Shown piece after piece: positions 46,672-56,427 of a DNA stretch of 64,000 nt. Source of the DNA: Exilibacterium tricleocarpae (GTDB lineage: Bacteria > Pseudomonadota > Gammaproteobacteria > Pseudomonadales > Cellvibrionaceae); NCBI RefSeq assembly GCF_007004655.1, contig NZ_ML660098.1:147096-211095 (forward strand), given 5' to 3'. A model generated the notes under the pieces. The model saw only the letters and a program-made list of their open reading frames with translations. It searched no databases and was not told the DNA's origin. The position numbers were made by a program, and so were the translations under genes. Each line of letters begins with the position of its first letter. Within the stretch, counting starts at the first letter, position 1.

Positions 46672-47123
46672 TGTTTTTCAGACTTCATTGAATAGCTCAC
46701 TTTAACACTTTCCCCCATCGCCTTCGGCGTCATACTGTAAGAGTTGTGCTTATGATCTTTTGTTACTAAATTAGAGAAACTGTCTTGAAACTGTTATCAG
46801 GCTGCAACAGGTCTTGCGTGTGTTGGCAACGTCGTTCCCAAAAACCTGTTGGTAATAGGAGATAGTAGAAGAAAAAAAACTTCTTTTCCATACCAACTTT
46901 TCCACACAAGCAGAAACCCGCGGCGAAACATTGTTGCCGGCGGGTGTTAAACTTATGTGGAGCGAATGCTTTTATACAATGATATGTTTTTCTATGCCCA
47001 TGAATTTTAATGACGACGCGGGACTTCAAACTTCCCTTGTCGATATAATGTATAGACATAAACTGACCAAGAATTAAAGGAAGCAGTTATTTAACCCACC
47101 CGAAAACGCCAGGGCAGGCGGCG
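46672..47123. other. Divergent promoter region of the permease operon and hydrolase gene
   Basis: This 452-base gap is AT-rich. A 12-base direct repeat (CAGACTTCATTG-like) lies at about 46664-46690 across the permease start. CAACAGGT and ACCTGTTG form an 8-bp inverted repeat near 46804-46853. A 97-codon minus frame here has no ribosome site and is not called. Promoters for both directions are expected but not identified. Confidence 0.4.
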
Positions 47124-47828
47124 ATGAGAAAGCGCATGAGCAACCCCTGCACCGCTACTATCGAAGCGCGAGACGGACACCAACTACAAGGCTATCTAGC
47201 GCAACCCGAAGGTCCGGCCGCCGCCGGCCTGATCTTACTGCATGAAATTTTCGGCATCACCGAGTCCATGAAAAAACTTGCACACGAGTATGCCAGCCAA
47301 GGTTATCGCGTTATTGTACCTGCGTTATTCGACCGCGTCGCACCCAACACCGTTATCCCTTACGAACAACCCGCGCGCGGCAGAGAAATTGCCGAGCAAT
47401 GTCGACTGGATCACATTTTGATGGACATTGAAGCTGCCGCTCGCAGCGTTCACGATCGTCCGGCGGCGGTTATTGGTTTCTGCTGGGGCGGAACTTACGC
47501 ATACCTGGCAGCCTGCGATCTCGATATTAGTGGTGCCGTCAGTTACTACGGCACCCGCATACACGAACATTTACACAAAAAACCCAAACACCCGGTACAA
47601 TTTCATTTCGGCGAACAGGATGCGCTGGTGCCGGCAACTGTGCTGCAAAAAATACGCAACGCCAATCCCTGCCAATCGTTTTATCTCTATCACGAAGCCG
47701 GGCACGCGTTTGCCAATGCAGCGCGCAACAGTTTTCACGCCGCCAGCGCTGCAACAGCTTATAACCGAACCCTGGATTTTTTAGTACGCTTATTCGATAA
47801 AGCGGCAAGCAAACCGCCCACCCATTAA
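47124..47828 (+). CDS. Dienelactone-hydrolase-family protein
   Basis: A 234-residue alpha/beta hydrolase. The nucleophile is Cys in IGFCWGGTYAY, with Asp in FGEQDALVP and His in HEAGHAFAN, the triad of dienelactone hydrolases. LILLHEIFGITESMKKLAHEYA is the family N-terminal landmark. Classical members open dienelactones in chloroaromatic degradation; here no lactone of that kind is expected, so it may clear a side product. A second ATG at 47136 is an equally possible start. It is the first of two plus-strand genes lying between the two halves of the lig cluster. Confidence 0.9.
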   Translation: MRKRMSNPCTATIEARDGHQLQGYLAQPEGPAAAGLILLHEIFGITESMKKLAHEYASQGYRVIVPALFDRVAPNTVIPYEQPARGREIAEQCRLDHILMDIEAAARSVHDRPAAVIGFCWGGTYAYLAACDLDISGAVSYYGTRIHEHLHKKPKHPVQFHFGEQDALVPATVLQKIRNANPCQSFYLYHEAGHAFANAARNSFHAASAATAYNRTLDFLVRLFDKAASKPPTH

Positions 47829-47853
47829 CCCGCAACGAGACAATGGCCCGGAC

Positions 47854-49038
47854 ATGACTTCAACCACAGAGCACAAAGCAACGCCGATCGAGCAGCGAGA
47901 CACACCGCTGGTATTCCCCGTCGAGCATCCGCAGCACCCGCTGGTGGCGCCGGCAACGGCCGGTCGAGCCGGTATTCGCGTGGCGGCCAGGGCGCTGCCG
48001 GGCATGCAGAAAGAAGCCCTGTGCGCCTACGGCCCGAGCGGCACCGTCTGGCGTATGGTTTGCGATGAAGGACCCTATCTCAACGGCACCGATCTGGCAC
48101 CGCCGCCGCTGGCTTTTTTTTCCGCCGGTATGGCGGCGTACACGGCATCGGCGCTGCGCCGCGAAGCGGCGCGGCAGGAGTGCGAGCTGACCGACCTGCA
48201 CATCATTCAAGACAATAAATACACCATGGAAGGTTCGGCCCTGCGCGGCACCATGATCGCCGGCGCACTGCCTGTCGGCCTGACAATCGATGCCGAGGTG
48301 AGCGACGGCCGCGCCGGCCTGCCGGACCTGGTGCGCGACGCCCTGGTGCTCTCACCGGTGGATGCGCTGATGCGCGATAAACTGGTGGACACCTTCAGCA
48401 TCACCCTCAACGGCGAGCAGATACCCACCGGCAAGGTGGTCGACAGCCCGGCGCCGGTGCCGGAACCGCCCGCCGCCCTGTTCGACGAGTCCGACCAACC
48501 GCAGGCGGATATGTTTCCGGAGCCGCTGATTGCCAAACTGAGTTCCACGGATTCGGTTTTCGAAGCCAACCACGGTGCCGGCGCCGCCCTCAAAGACCAG
48601 CAGAAACGGGAGCTGCACATTCGCAGCGACCTGCACTTGCGCAGTGACGGACTCAAGCAAATCCGCGTACAGATCTTCAAACCCATCGGCAGCGTCTTTC
48701 AATTCCTGGCAGACGATCCACCCCAAGCCGGCAGCAGCGGCCGGGCGCCCACCGGACTGACGTACCTGTCGGCCGGGCTGGCGTTCTGCTTTATGACACA
48801 GATCGGCCGCTATGCCGATATCGCCAAAAAACAGGTGGACAGCTATAGCGTTATCCAGGACACGCTGTTTGATCCGGTAGCCGGCAAAACCCTACCGGTG
48901 GATACCCACACCTATCTGGAAACACCCGAGTCCGCCGACACCGCCCGCCATATCGTCGATATGGCGGAGCAGACCTGCTTTCTGCACGGCGCCTGTCGCA
49001 CGTCGAATAAAACCCGGATTCGGATCAAAGATCTCTGA
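47854..49038 (+). CDS. OsmC-family protein with two OsmC-like halves
   Basis: A 394-residue protein about twice the usual OsmC length (140-190). The first half has LAPPPLAFFSAGMAAYTASALRR, the second APTGLTYLSAGLAFCFMTQIGRYA and MAEQTCFLHGACRTSNK, where the Cys of the second half matches a redox Cys of OsmC. A Pro-rich linker (PAPVPEPPAALFDESDQPQ) joins them. The first half lacks such Cys, so only one half may be catalytic. OsmC/Ohr proteins reduce organic peroxides. It begins 25 bases after the dienelactone-hydrolase gene and ends 7 bases from the convergent ligC stop. Confidence 0.85.
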   Translation: MTSTTEHKATPIEQRDTPLVFPVEHPQHPLVAPATAGRAGIRVAARALPGMQKEALCAYGPSGTVWRMVCDEGPYLNGTDLAPPPLAFFSAGMAAYTASALRREAARQECELTDLHIIQDNKYTMEGSALRGTMIAGALPVGLTIDAEVSDGRAGLPDLVRDALVLSPVDALMRDKLVDTFSITLNGEQIPTGKVVDSPAPVPEPPAALFDESDQPQADMFPEPLIAKLSSTDSVFEANHGAGAALKDQQKRELHIRSDLHLRSDGLKQIRVQIFKPIGSVFQFLADDPPQAGSSGRAPTGLTYLSAGLAFCFMTQIGRYADIAKKQVDSYSVIQDTLFDPVAGKTLPVDTHTYLETPESADTARHIVDMAEQTCFLHGACRTSNKTRIRIKDL

Positions 49039-49045
49039 CGGGGGG

Positions 49046-49996
49046 TTATGCCAGCGCCCGCTGCAACCGGTCCAGCGTCTCCATGGCCGGCAGTGCCTGG
49101 GCGACGCTGGCATTAGGCTCGCGCCCGGCGGCAATCGCGGCGGCAAATTCGCGATCGCAGAGTTCAATACCGTCGGTCGATACCGACGGCGCGGATAAGT
49201 CGACGGGTTCACCATAGCCATCATGCAGGTCATCGTAACGAGCGACATAGGTGCCGCCGTCGCAGATATAGCGAAAGGTGGTGCCGAACGGGCCGTCGTT
49301 GTTGAACGACAGCGACAGGTTACAGATGGCCCCGCAAGGCGCTTTCAACCCCACCGCCATATCCATGGCAATACCCAACTGCGGATGCAGCGGTCCCTGC
49401 AACGCGTAGACTTGCGCAGCCGGCGCGCCCACCTGGTACTGGAACAAGTCCACCGTATGGCAGGCGTGGTGCCAGAGCAAGTGGTCGGTCCAGTCCCGGG
49501 GCTGGCCGAGCGCATTGGTATTGGTGCGGCGAAAAAAGAACGTTTGCACATCCAACTGCTGCAGCGTCAGTTCTCCCGCCTGAATACGGCGGTGCAGCCA
49601 TTGATGACCCGGATTAAATCGGCGGGTATGGTTGACCATCGCCACCAGTCCCGTCTGCCGCTGCATATCCACCAGCGCCCGGGCATCGGCCAGATTATCC
49701 GCCATCGGGATTTCCACCAACACGTGTTTGCCGGCACGCAACACCTGTAACGCCTGCTGCGCATGCAGTGGTGTCGGGGTCGCCAGAATCACAGCGGCCA
49801 CATCCGGACGGGCCAGCGCCTCATCCAGGTCCAGCGTCCAGTGGGGAATGCCGCGCGCCTGCGCCAGGGTCTCGGTAGCGGCCGCTGCGCCGCCGGCCAG
49901 GGTGGTCACTTCGATATCCGGGATACGCGCAATCGCATCGAGGTGCTTGTTGGCAAAAGCCCCTTCACCGGCCAGGCAAATTTTCAACATCTGCAT
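49046..49996 (-). CDS. ligC: 4-Carboxy-2-hydroxymuconate-6-semialdehyde dehydrogenase
   Basis: NAD(P)-dependent enzyme of the Gfo/Idh/MocA fold that oxidises the hemiacetal of the LigAB product to 2-pyrone-4,6-dicarboxylate. The 316-residue length equals LigC. Features are KICLAGEGAFANKHLDAIA for the cofactor, ATPTPLHAQQALQVLRAGKHVLVEIPMA, NHTRRFNPGHQWLHRRI and DHLLWHHACHTVDLFQYQVG. AAGGTG precedes the ATG. It is on the same strand as ligAB but separated from the DUF1932 gene by 530 bases containing palindrome copy 4, so it may have its own promoter. Confidence 0.94.
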   Translation of the reverse strand: MQMLKICLAGEGAFANKHLDAIARIPDIEVTTLAGGAAAATETLAQARGIPHWTLDLDEALARPDVAAVILATPTPLHAQQALQVLRAGKHVLVEIPMADNLADARALVDMQRQTGLVAMVNHTRRFNPGHQWLHRRIQAGELTLQQLDVQTFFFRRTNTNALGQPRDWTDHLLWHHACHTVDLFQYQVGAPAAQVYALQGPLHPQLGIAMDMAVGLKAPCGAICNLSLSFNNDGPFGTTFRYICDGGTYVARYDDLHDGYGEPVDLSAPSVSTDGIELCDREFAAAIAAGREPNASVAQALPAMETLDRLQRALA

Positions 49997-50103
49997 TACA
50001 CCTTTGCTATAACCTGTTGATGTTATTTAAGCTGCCTCTGTTGGGTCTGCACAGAATAACAAGGGTAGATGCCCGCAGCGAATGGAGGCACCAAAGCATG
50101 TGC

Positions 50104-50441
50104 CATTCTGAGCAGACCGGAATGGCATTCGCTTCAGGCGCCTACTTTTTGGTGGTGACATTTAAGCGAAAACGTGCCAATTGACCGGTCTGCCTGTGGA
50201 AGGGGCTTTCAGAAACACGCCGTGGACCCATCCATGGGGGCTTCCCGACAGCATCCCTGCTGTCGAGAGTTTCTGAAAGCCCCTTCCACAGGCAGACCTA
50301 ACCTCGGTACTTTTAATCAAGATCGGTAAAGATAGTAATCAAGATCGGTAAAGATAGCGTGAGGGTCGATAAATTGTGCAAATCCCCTTAAGTACCCACC
50401 ACCAAAAGTAGGCGCCTGAAGCGAACATCATTCTGAGCAGA
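50104..50441. repeat. Long palindromic element, copy 4, nested in an outer inverted repeat
   Basis: Inner arms 50187-50216 and 50269-50298 are perfectly complementary over 30 bp. An outer inverted repeat (50128-50157 with 50397-50425, core AGGCGCCTAC) encloses them. The 13-mer CATTCTGAGCAGA occurs in direct orientation at 50104-50116 and 50429-50441, just outside, like a target duplication. The loop, inverted relative to copy 1, holds the inner hairpin. The rest of the 49997-50527 gap shows no gene. Confidence 0.9.
50315..50358. repeat. Tandem 22-bp repeat x2
   Basis: Two copies of a 22-base unit beginning AATCAAGATCGGTAAAGATA lie head to tail just outside the right arm of palindrome copy 4. 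Only the last base differs. Confidence 0.9.
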
Positions 50442-50527
50442 AACCTTTAAAAGGGTATTCGACCGACTGTTTACCGGGCTTTTCTAAACGGGTAATTCGC
50501 CAGCTCGGAAAACCGCGCACCGACGGT

Positions 50528-51322
50528 CTAACCGGCTCCAGGTATTGCCGGCAAACCCTGCCCGGGAACCTGCCGCAGACTTTCCACAGTGGCATCGGTC
50601 ATCACCGGCGCTACGCCCAGCTCCTCCAACAGCGCACTCACGCACTGCATCTCGTGCAATCGGCGAGCGGCATGGGGCGCCGTGCCCGCCACCAGTCGAC
50701 TCAACAACAGCTCGTCGGCAGCGGTGACTTCAGCGCTTAAATTCTCCCACAGCCAGTCGGCACAGCCGGCCGCCTCACCGGCGCGCATGGCTTCGATAAC
50801 TACGGCAGCCAAACCTTTCATCATGACACTGCGCAACAGCTTGCGGGTCGCGGCTTCGCCCGGTACCGCACTGACAATTTGCACCGGCATGCCCAACGGC
50901 ATAAACAGATGCGCCCAGCGCCGCGCGCCGGGTCCCGAGGCCAGCGTCGGTGTTCTGAGGCCCTTGCCGGGTACCACGGCCATCAACGCCACATCGACAA
51001 AATCGAGTTGCCGCGCGGCCGCGGTGCGACCCATTTCAGCTTTGGTCGCAGCCGCATTCGTGGAAAAATCTGCGTAGAGAGTTCCCGGCGCAATATCGGC
51101 GAGCGCTTGCTGCAACGCCGCCGGTGCATCGGCACCCGCCGTCAGTGCCAATATCACGCCGGCCCCCGCCACCGCCTGGCGAGCTTCAGCCATCCGCTCG
51201 ACGCCGGGTGGTGTAGGTACAGCGGCAGGATCATAGGCGCGCACCCCAACACCGGCCGCCACCAGGTCGGCACCAATCAGCGCCCCCGCTTCACCCAGAC
51301 CAAAGAGTGCGACATCCGGCAT
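50528..51322 (-). CDS. 6-Phosphogluconate-dehydrogenase-like NAD(P) oxidoreductase with DUF1932 domain
   Basis: A 264-residue protein. The N-terminal Rossmann segment is MPDVALFGLGEAGALIGADLVAAG, followed by VILALTAGADAPAAL and TLYADFSTNAAATKAEMGR, as in beta-hydroxyacid dehydrogenases. The C-terminal helical part (KLLRSVMMKGLAAVVIEAMRAGEAAGC) is the DUF1932 type. It starts 10 bases after the ligB stop, so it is cotranscribed with ligAB. Its step in aromatic catabolism is not established; reduction of a hydroxy-keto acid is a guess. The upstream in-frame extension to 51427 overlaps ligB and is rejected. Confidence 0.87.
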   Translation of the reverse strand: MPDVALFGLGEAGALIGADLVAAGVGVRAYDPAAVPTPPGVERMAEARQAVAGAGVILALTAGADAPAALQQALADIAPGTLYADFSTNAAATKAEMGRTAAARQLDFVDVALMAVVPGKGLRTPTLASGPGARRWAHLFMPLGMPVQIVSAVPGEAATRKLLRSVMMKGLAAVVIEAMRAGEAAGCADWLWENLSAEVTAADELLLSRLVAGTAPHAARRLHEMQCVSALLEELGVAPVMTDATVESLRQVPGQGLPAIPGAG

Positions 51323-51332
51323 AACGAGGCTT

Positions 51333-52578
<1,246 letters not shown>

Positions 52579-52658
52579 CTATCTGCCCGCCCGTCGTCAA
52601 AAGCTGTTTCATTTATTCTAACGTCCCCGCCAATACCCGCCTGCATGGGATTTTCTGA

Positions 52659-52680
52659 ATTATGTATGAAAATATATGAT
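52659..52680. promoter_or_regulatory. Candidate LysR operator in the ligA/regulator divergent region
   Basis: ATTATGTAT, GAAA and ATATATGAT form an imperfect inverted repeat (7 of 9 bases) with the T-N11-A character of LysR sites. It lies 81 bases upstream of ligA in the AT-rich divergent region. Confidence 0.45.
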
Positions 52681-52857
52681 TCAAAATTACGTTGCACTCT
52701 AAAAGTAATACCCTTTAATATTAGCCGCACCAGAAAGTATCCACAAAAACAAGGTCTTAGATCGCTAAAAAGGCCCTTTATCATGAATAAATATTGAACG
52801 GCGTTTAAAGCATTTATTTATTTCATAACCAAAACCAACATTGGGCAGGGGAAGAAC

Positions 52858-54099
52858 ATGGGTATTGTGGATATCGGCGTGGTCGATCTCAGTTTGCGCC
52901 ACCTCAAAGCAGCGCTTTATGTCAGCCAGTACAACAACGCCACCCGGGCCGCCAACCACCTCAACCGCTCACAGACAGCCATCACCAAGGCCATTAACGA
53001 TCTCGAACAAAAACTCGGCGTGTCACTATTCGACAGATCGTCACTGGGCATGATCCCCACCGTTTACGGCGAGGCCCTGACCCGGCGGGTACGACTGGCC
53101 GAGGCTGAATTCGCCGCCGCCGGGCGCGCCCATCGCAGCTTTTGCCCGTCGCGGCGGGAGGGGCACAATATCTCCATCTTCTCCATGGAAATCAGCTACA
53201 AACGGCTGGCCGCCCTGATCGCGCTCTACGAGACCAAAGACACCAGTGCGGCGGCCAAACAGCTCAATATCACCCGCACCGCCATCTACAACACCGTCAA
53301 ACAACTCGAAGACCTGCTGGAGCTGCCGCTGTTCGAGCGCCAGCCCAACGGCATGACCAGTACCCGCTTTTGCTCGATCCTGGCACGCCACGTCAAACTC
53401 GCCTTCGCCCAGATTCGCTACGCCATTGAGGATATCGCCAACCTCAACGGGATAACCCGCGGCAGCGTGGTGATCGGCACCCTGCCCTACACCCGCACGC
53501 TGTTGACCCCCCGGGCCATCAACAACATGCTGAAAGATAACCGGGAGCTGGATATCTCCACCCGCGAGGGCCCCTACAACCTGTTGGAGGCATCGCTGCG
53601 CAGCGGCGATCTGGACTTTATCGTCGGTGCTCTGCGCGAGAAAGTGAGCACGCCCGAACTGATTATGGAAAACCTGTTCGAAGATCGGTTGGCGATTATC
53701 GCGCGCAAGGACCACCCCCTGTTCAAGTGGCGCAATATCCCACTGCCGGAACTGGAGCACCTGACCTGGGTGCTGCCGCCCCGGCAAACACCCTCGCGGG
53801 CCCTGTTTGAGGAACTGCTCAACAAAAACGGCGTCAAGTCGCCCGAACACTATGTGGAGAGCAGCTCGCTGTCCACCATCCGCGGCCTGCTGCTGGAGAG
53901 CGACCGGGTGGCACTGCTGTCGGAGCACCAGATCTATTACGAGAAAAAACACGGGATGCTCGACGTATTGCCGATCGACCTGGAGGAGACCTACCGCCCG
54001 ATCGGCGTCACCATGCGCGCCCACACCCAGCCCTCCCCGGCGGCGCAATTGTTTTTGAGTCACCTGCGCAACGTGGCTCAGCAAATGGCGCTCAGGTAA
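52858..54099 (+). CDS. LysR-family regulator with two N-terminal helix-turn-helix domains
   Basis: A 413-residue protein, about 110 longer than normal LysR regulators. The first HTH (SLRHLKAALYVSQYNNATRA, RSQTAITKAINDLEQKLGVSLFDR) occupies residues 10-70. A second (SYKRLAALIALYETKDTSAA, TRTAIYNTVKQLEDLLELPLFER) lies at about 112-172, followed by the effector domain (GSVVIGTLPYTRTLLTPRAI, DLDFIVGALREK). GGGGAAG precedes the ATG. It diverges from ligAB, so it most likely controls protocatechuate or 4-hydroxybenzoate catabolism. It is convergent with the GMC-dehydrogenase gene. One gene with two HTH copies is not a frameshift fusion because a single frame spans both. Confidence 0.92.
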   Translation: MGIVDIGVVDLSLRHLKAALYVSQYNNATRAANHLNRSQTAITKAINDLEQKLGVSLFDRSSLGMIPTVYGEALTRRVRLAEAEFAAAGRAHRSFCPSRREGHNISIFSMEISYKRLAALIALYETKDTSAAAKQLNITRTAIYNTVKQLEDLLELPLFERQPNGMTSTRFCSILARHVKLAFAQIRYAIEDIANLNGITRGSVVIGTLPYTRTLLTPRAINNMLKDNRELDISTREGPYNLLEASLRSGDLDFIVGALREKVSTPELIMENLFEDRLAIIARKDHPLFKWRNIPLPELEHLTWVLPPRQTPSRALFEELLNKNGVKSPEHYVESSSLSTIRGLLLESDRVALLSEHQIYYEKKHGMLDVLPIDLEETYRPIGVTMRAHTQPSPAAQLFLSHLRNVAQQMALR

Positions 54100-54122
54100 A
54101 CGTATCCGACAAAGGTTCTCGA

Positions 54123-55742
54123 CTACGCAATGCTGCCCCATTCCCGCAGCATAAACTCTACCGCCAGCAAACCCAGTGCGTGCAGGGTAAACGTCGGATT
54201 TACCGCACCGCTGGAGGGAAACAGACCCGGACCGGCGATAAACAGATTGTCGATATCGTGGCACTGCCCGTAGCGATTGGTCACCGAATTATCGGCGCTG
54301 GTACCCATCACCGTCCCCCCCATGATATGCATACCGAAGCGCGGTCCCTGCCACACCTGTTCGGCGCCTGCCGCTTTGAAAACGGCAGTGCCCTCGGCCA
54401 CCGCATGCTCGCATAGCGCCGCGGTCGGCGCCTGGATATTGTGCACGGCGCGCGCCAGCGGTACGCCGTATTGATCTTTGTGCTGGCTCAGGGTGATGCG
54501 GTTTTGCGCCAGCGGCAGGTCTTCACCGACAAACACCATGGTGCCGATAGACCGGCTGGCGCGCTGCATAAACGCCTCCAGTGCGCGCCCGAAGATATCC
54601 GGCCGGGTATTGACGATGCCGAGCAGGTCGTTGGGCTTCAACGCATTGGCAATCAGCCACTGGTAACTGCCGAAAGCATTCTTGATCGCCGCCTTGTTAT
54701 CGTAGCCGTCCTGGCTGATCAGTTGGCCGCCGGTGGGGCCCAGATGCGGTTGCGTCTCCTGTTTGAACAACCCGTAAATCGAGGTGGCCGGGTGAGTCAT
54801 CATATAACGCCCCACCAGGCCACTGCTATTGGCCAGCCCCTGAGGATGGGCGGGGTTTGCCGATGCCAGCAGCAGTCTGGGGTTTTGCACGGCAAAGGCC
54901 GCCAGTACCACCACGTCCGCCAGTTGCACCTGCTGGCGGTCCTCAGCGTCACGGTACTCGACACCGATAACCTTGTTGCCTTTTTTATTGGCTAACACGC
55001 GAGTGACCGTGGCCCGGTGCAGAATCCGCCCGCCGGCGGCCCGGGCCTGGGGCAGATACAGCGCCTGGGCATTGGCCAGCGCGCCGATCGGACAGCCGGC
55101 ATCGCACCAGCCGTCGTAGATACAGGCGCGACGGTTTTTATAGGGACGACTGTTGATCGCCAGGGGGATGGGCGCGGTATGCTTGCCGAGCGCTTTGAAA
55201 CCGGCGGCGATAGCCTGGCCCTGGGGAAAGACCGGCAGCGCCGGCAGCGGGTACTCACTGCCCGGCGGACGCCACTTCTCCGCCGCGGCATCGCCACTGA
55301 GACCGACTTCTTCCTGAATGCGGTCGTAGTAGGGCCGCAGCTCCCGGTACTGCAACGGCCAGTCGAGTCCCTTGCCGTGGTCCGTGCGAAGGCGAAAGTC
55401 GCCCGGGTGCAACCGCGGCCAGACGCCGTAGTGATGCATGCTGCTGCCGCCGGTACCCCAACCGCTGTTGAAGTTATGGCCGAGGGTTAAATTGCCCTCT
55501 TCCTCCACCGGCGCGCCGCCCCACTTCAGCCGCCGCGCCCACAGTTGCGAGCTGACCAGGTCCTGCAGCCCGCGCGCCGGACCGGCTTCGAGCATCAAGA
55601 CCTGCTTTCCCGCCTGCGCCGCCTTGGCGGCAAAGACGCTGGCAGCAGCTCCCGACCCGACAATCAACAGGTCGACTTTTTCACGACTGGTAACCTTGGC
55701 ATTCATAGTGATTTCTTCTGGCTGTTGCACACCATCGCTCAC
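54123..55742 (-). CDS. GMC-family (choline/gluconate dehydrogenase-like) FAD oxidoreductase
   Basis: A 539-residue flavoprotein. The FAD-binding start is VDLLIVGSGAAASVFAAKAAQ, GWGTGGSSMHHYGVWPRL is the GMC signature region, and the C-terminal GPGLFPSSGAVNPTFTLHALGLLAVEF contains the active-site Asn. The GTG at 55742 overlaps the TGA of the upstream gene (GTGA), suggesting coupling; an ATG at 55706 with AGAAGAAA is an alternative. The upstream partner is a subunit-3-like protein, so the enzyme resembles periplasmic sugar/alcohol dehydrogenases. The usual cytochrome c subunit is not present here. The substrate is unknown. Confidence 0.9.
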   Translation of the reverse strand: MSDGVQQPEEITMNAKVTSREKVDLLIVGSGAAASVFAAKAAQAGKQVLMLEAGPARGLQDLVSSQLWARRLKWGGAPVEEEGNLTLGHNFNSGWGTGGSSMHHYGVWPRLHPGDFRLRTDHGKGLDWPLQYRELRPYYDRIQEEVGLSGDAAAEKWRPPGSEYPLPALPVFPQGQAIAAGFKALGKHTAPIPLAINSRPYKNRRACIYDGWCDAGCPIGALANAQALYLPQARAAGGRILHRATVTRVLANKKGNKVIGVEYRDAEDRQQVQLADVVVLAAFAVQNPRLLLASANPAHPQGLANSSGLVGRYMMTHPATSIYGLFKQETQPHLGPTGGQLISQDGYDNKAAIKNAFGSYQWLIANALKPNDLLGIVNTRPDIFGRALEAFMQRASRSIGTMVFVGEDLPLAQNRITLSQHKDQYGVPLARAVHNIQAPTAALCEHAVAEGTAVFKAAGAEQVWQGPRFGMHIMGGTVMGTSADNSVTNRYGQCHDIDNLFIAGPGLFPSSGAVNPTFTLHALGLLAVEFMLREWGSIA

Positions 55743-56290
55743 CAGGGACGCGAGGGCGCAATATGCGGCATGTAAGGAATATCAAGACGCTCGAAACCCG
55801 CCGGTGTACCGTAAACGACATCGGCGGCATCGGCCCGCACCACAAAGTAAAACAGGCCGGCCGGCGGACCCGACCAGTTCTCAACCTCGCCCGCGGCCAG
55901 GGCGCCGATCAATTCGTCGGTTTGCTGCGACTTCAATGCCGCAAGACTTTTGCGGTAGCGGGACTTGGCCTGGCGCTCGATACTCTTCAGACCGTCCACA
56001 TAAAAAGTATGGTGATCCGCAACGCCCAGGTAGCGAATCATCAACAAACTGTCCTCCGGCTCGCGCTGGAGCTGGCTGTCGATATAGTGGCTGATGCCGG
56101 CCTCTCTGGCGCCGGGCACCAGGGCCTCGGCCAGGGTTTCCAGGGATGCCGCATGGGCGGCATCGAGGCGCCGCAGCGGCAGTTTTTTCGCGCGGGCCGC
56201 CGCCGGGCTCAACAGCAGCGTCTGCGCACCGAGCGTGTAGGAGAGCGCCAGGCCGGAGGATTTTATAAAGGAGCGGCGTGTTGTCGTCAT
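55739..56290 (-). CDS. Gluconate 2-dehydrogenase subunit 3-family protein, Tat-exported
   Basis: A 183-residue small subunit. A twin-arginine signal (TTTRRSFIKSSGLALSY) predicts export in a folded complex, by which the GMC subunit, lacking its own signal, would be carried across. The mature part (LETLAEALVPGAREAGISHYIDSQLQRE, FYVDGLKSIERQAK) matches the family. It is immediately upstream of the GMC gene with a 4-base overlap, and downstream of a TonB receptor by 137 bases. Confidence 0.92.
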   Translation of the reverse strand: MTTTRRSFIKSSGLALSYTLGAQTLLLSPAAARAKKLPLRRLDAAHAASLETLAEALVPGAREAGISHYIDSQLQREPEDSLLMIRYLGVADHHTFYVDGLKSIERQAKSRYRKSLAALKSQQTDELIGALAAGEVENWSGPPAGLFYFVVRADAADVVYGTPAGFERLDIPYMPHIAPSRPW

Positions 56291-56427
56291 AACAGAATGT
56301 CAACCATCGGAGAATGGCGGCGGGAGCCGGCCCGCCGCTTGACAGGGTGCAATATAGAGTTGCGATATAGAATTGCAGTGAAAGTTGCGCTAAAGAGTGC
56401 GCTTAAACGTTGCATTTATAATCGCAC

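Noticed and set aside
46766..47059. 97-codon minus-strand frame between the permease and the dienelactone hydrolase
   Set aside because: No ribosome site; its Phe/Lys runs reflect AT-rich intergenic DNA.
53041..54264. 407-codon minus-strand frame
   Set aside because: Antisense shadow of the tandem-HTH LysR gene; composition is Gln/Gly/Val-rich as expected for a shadow frame.
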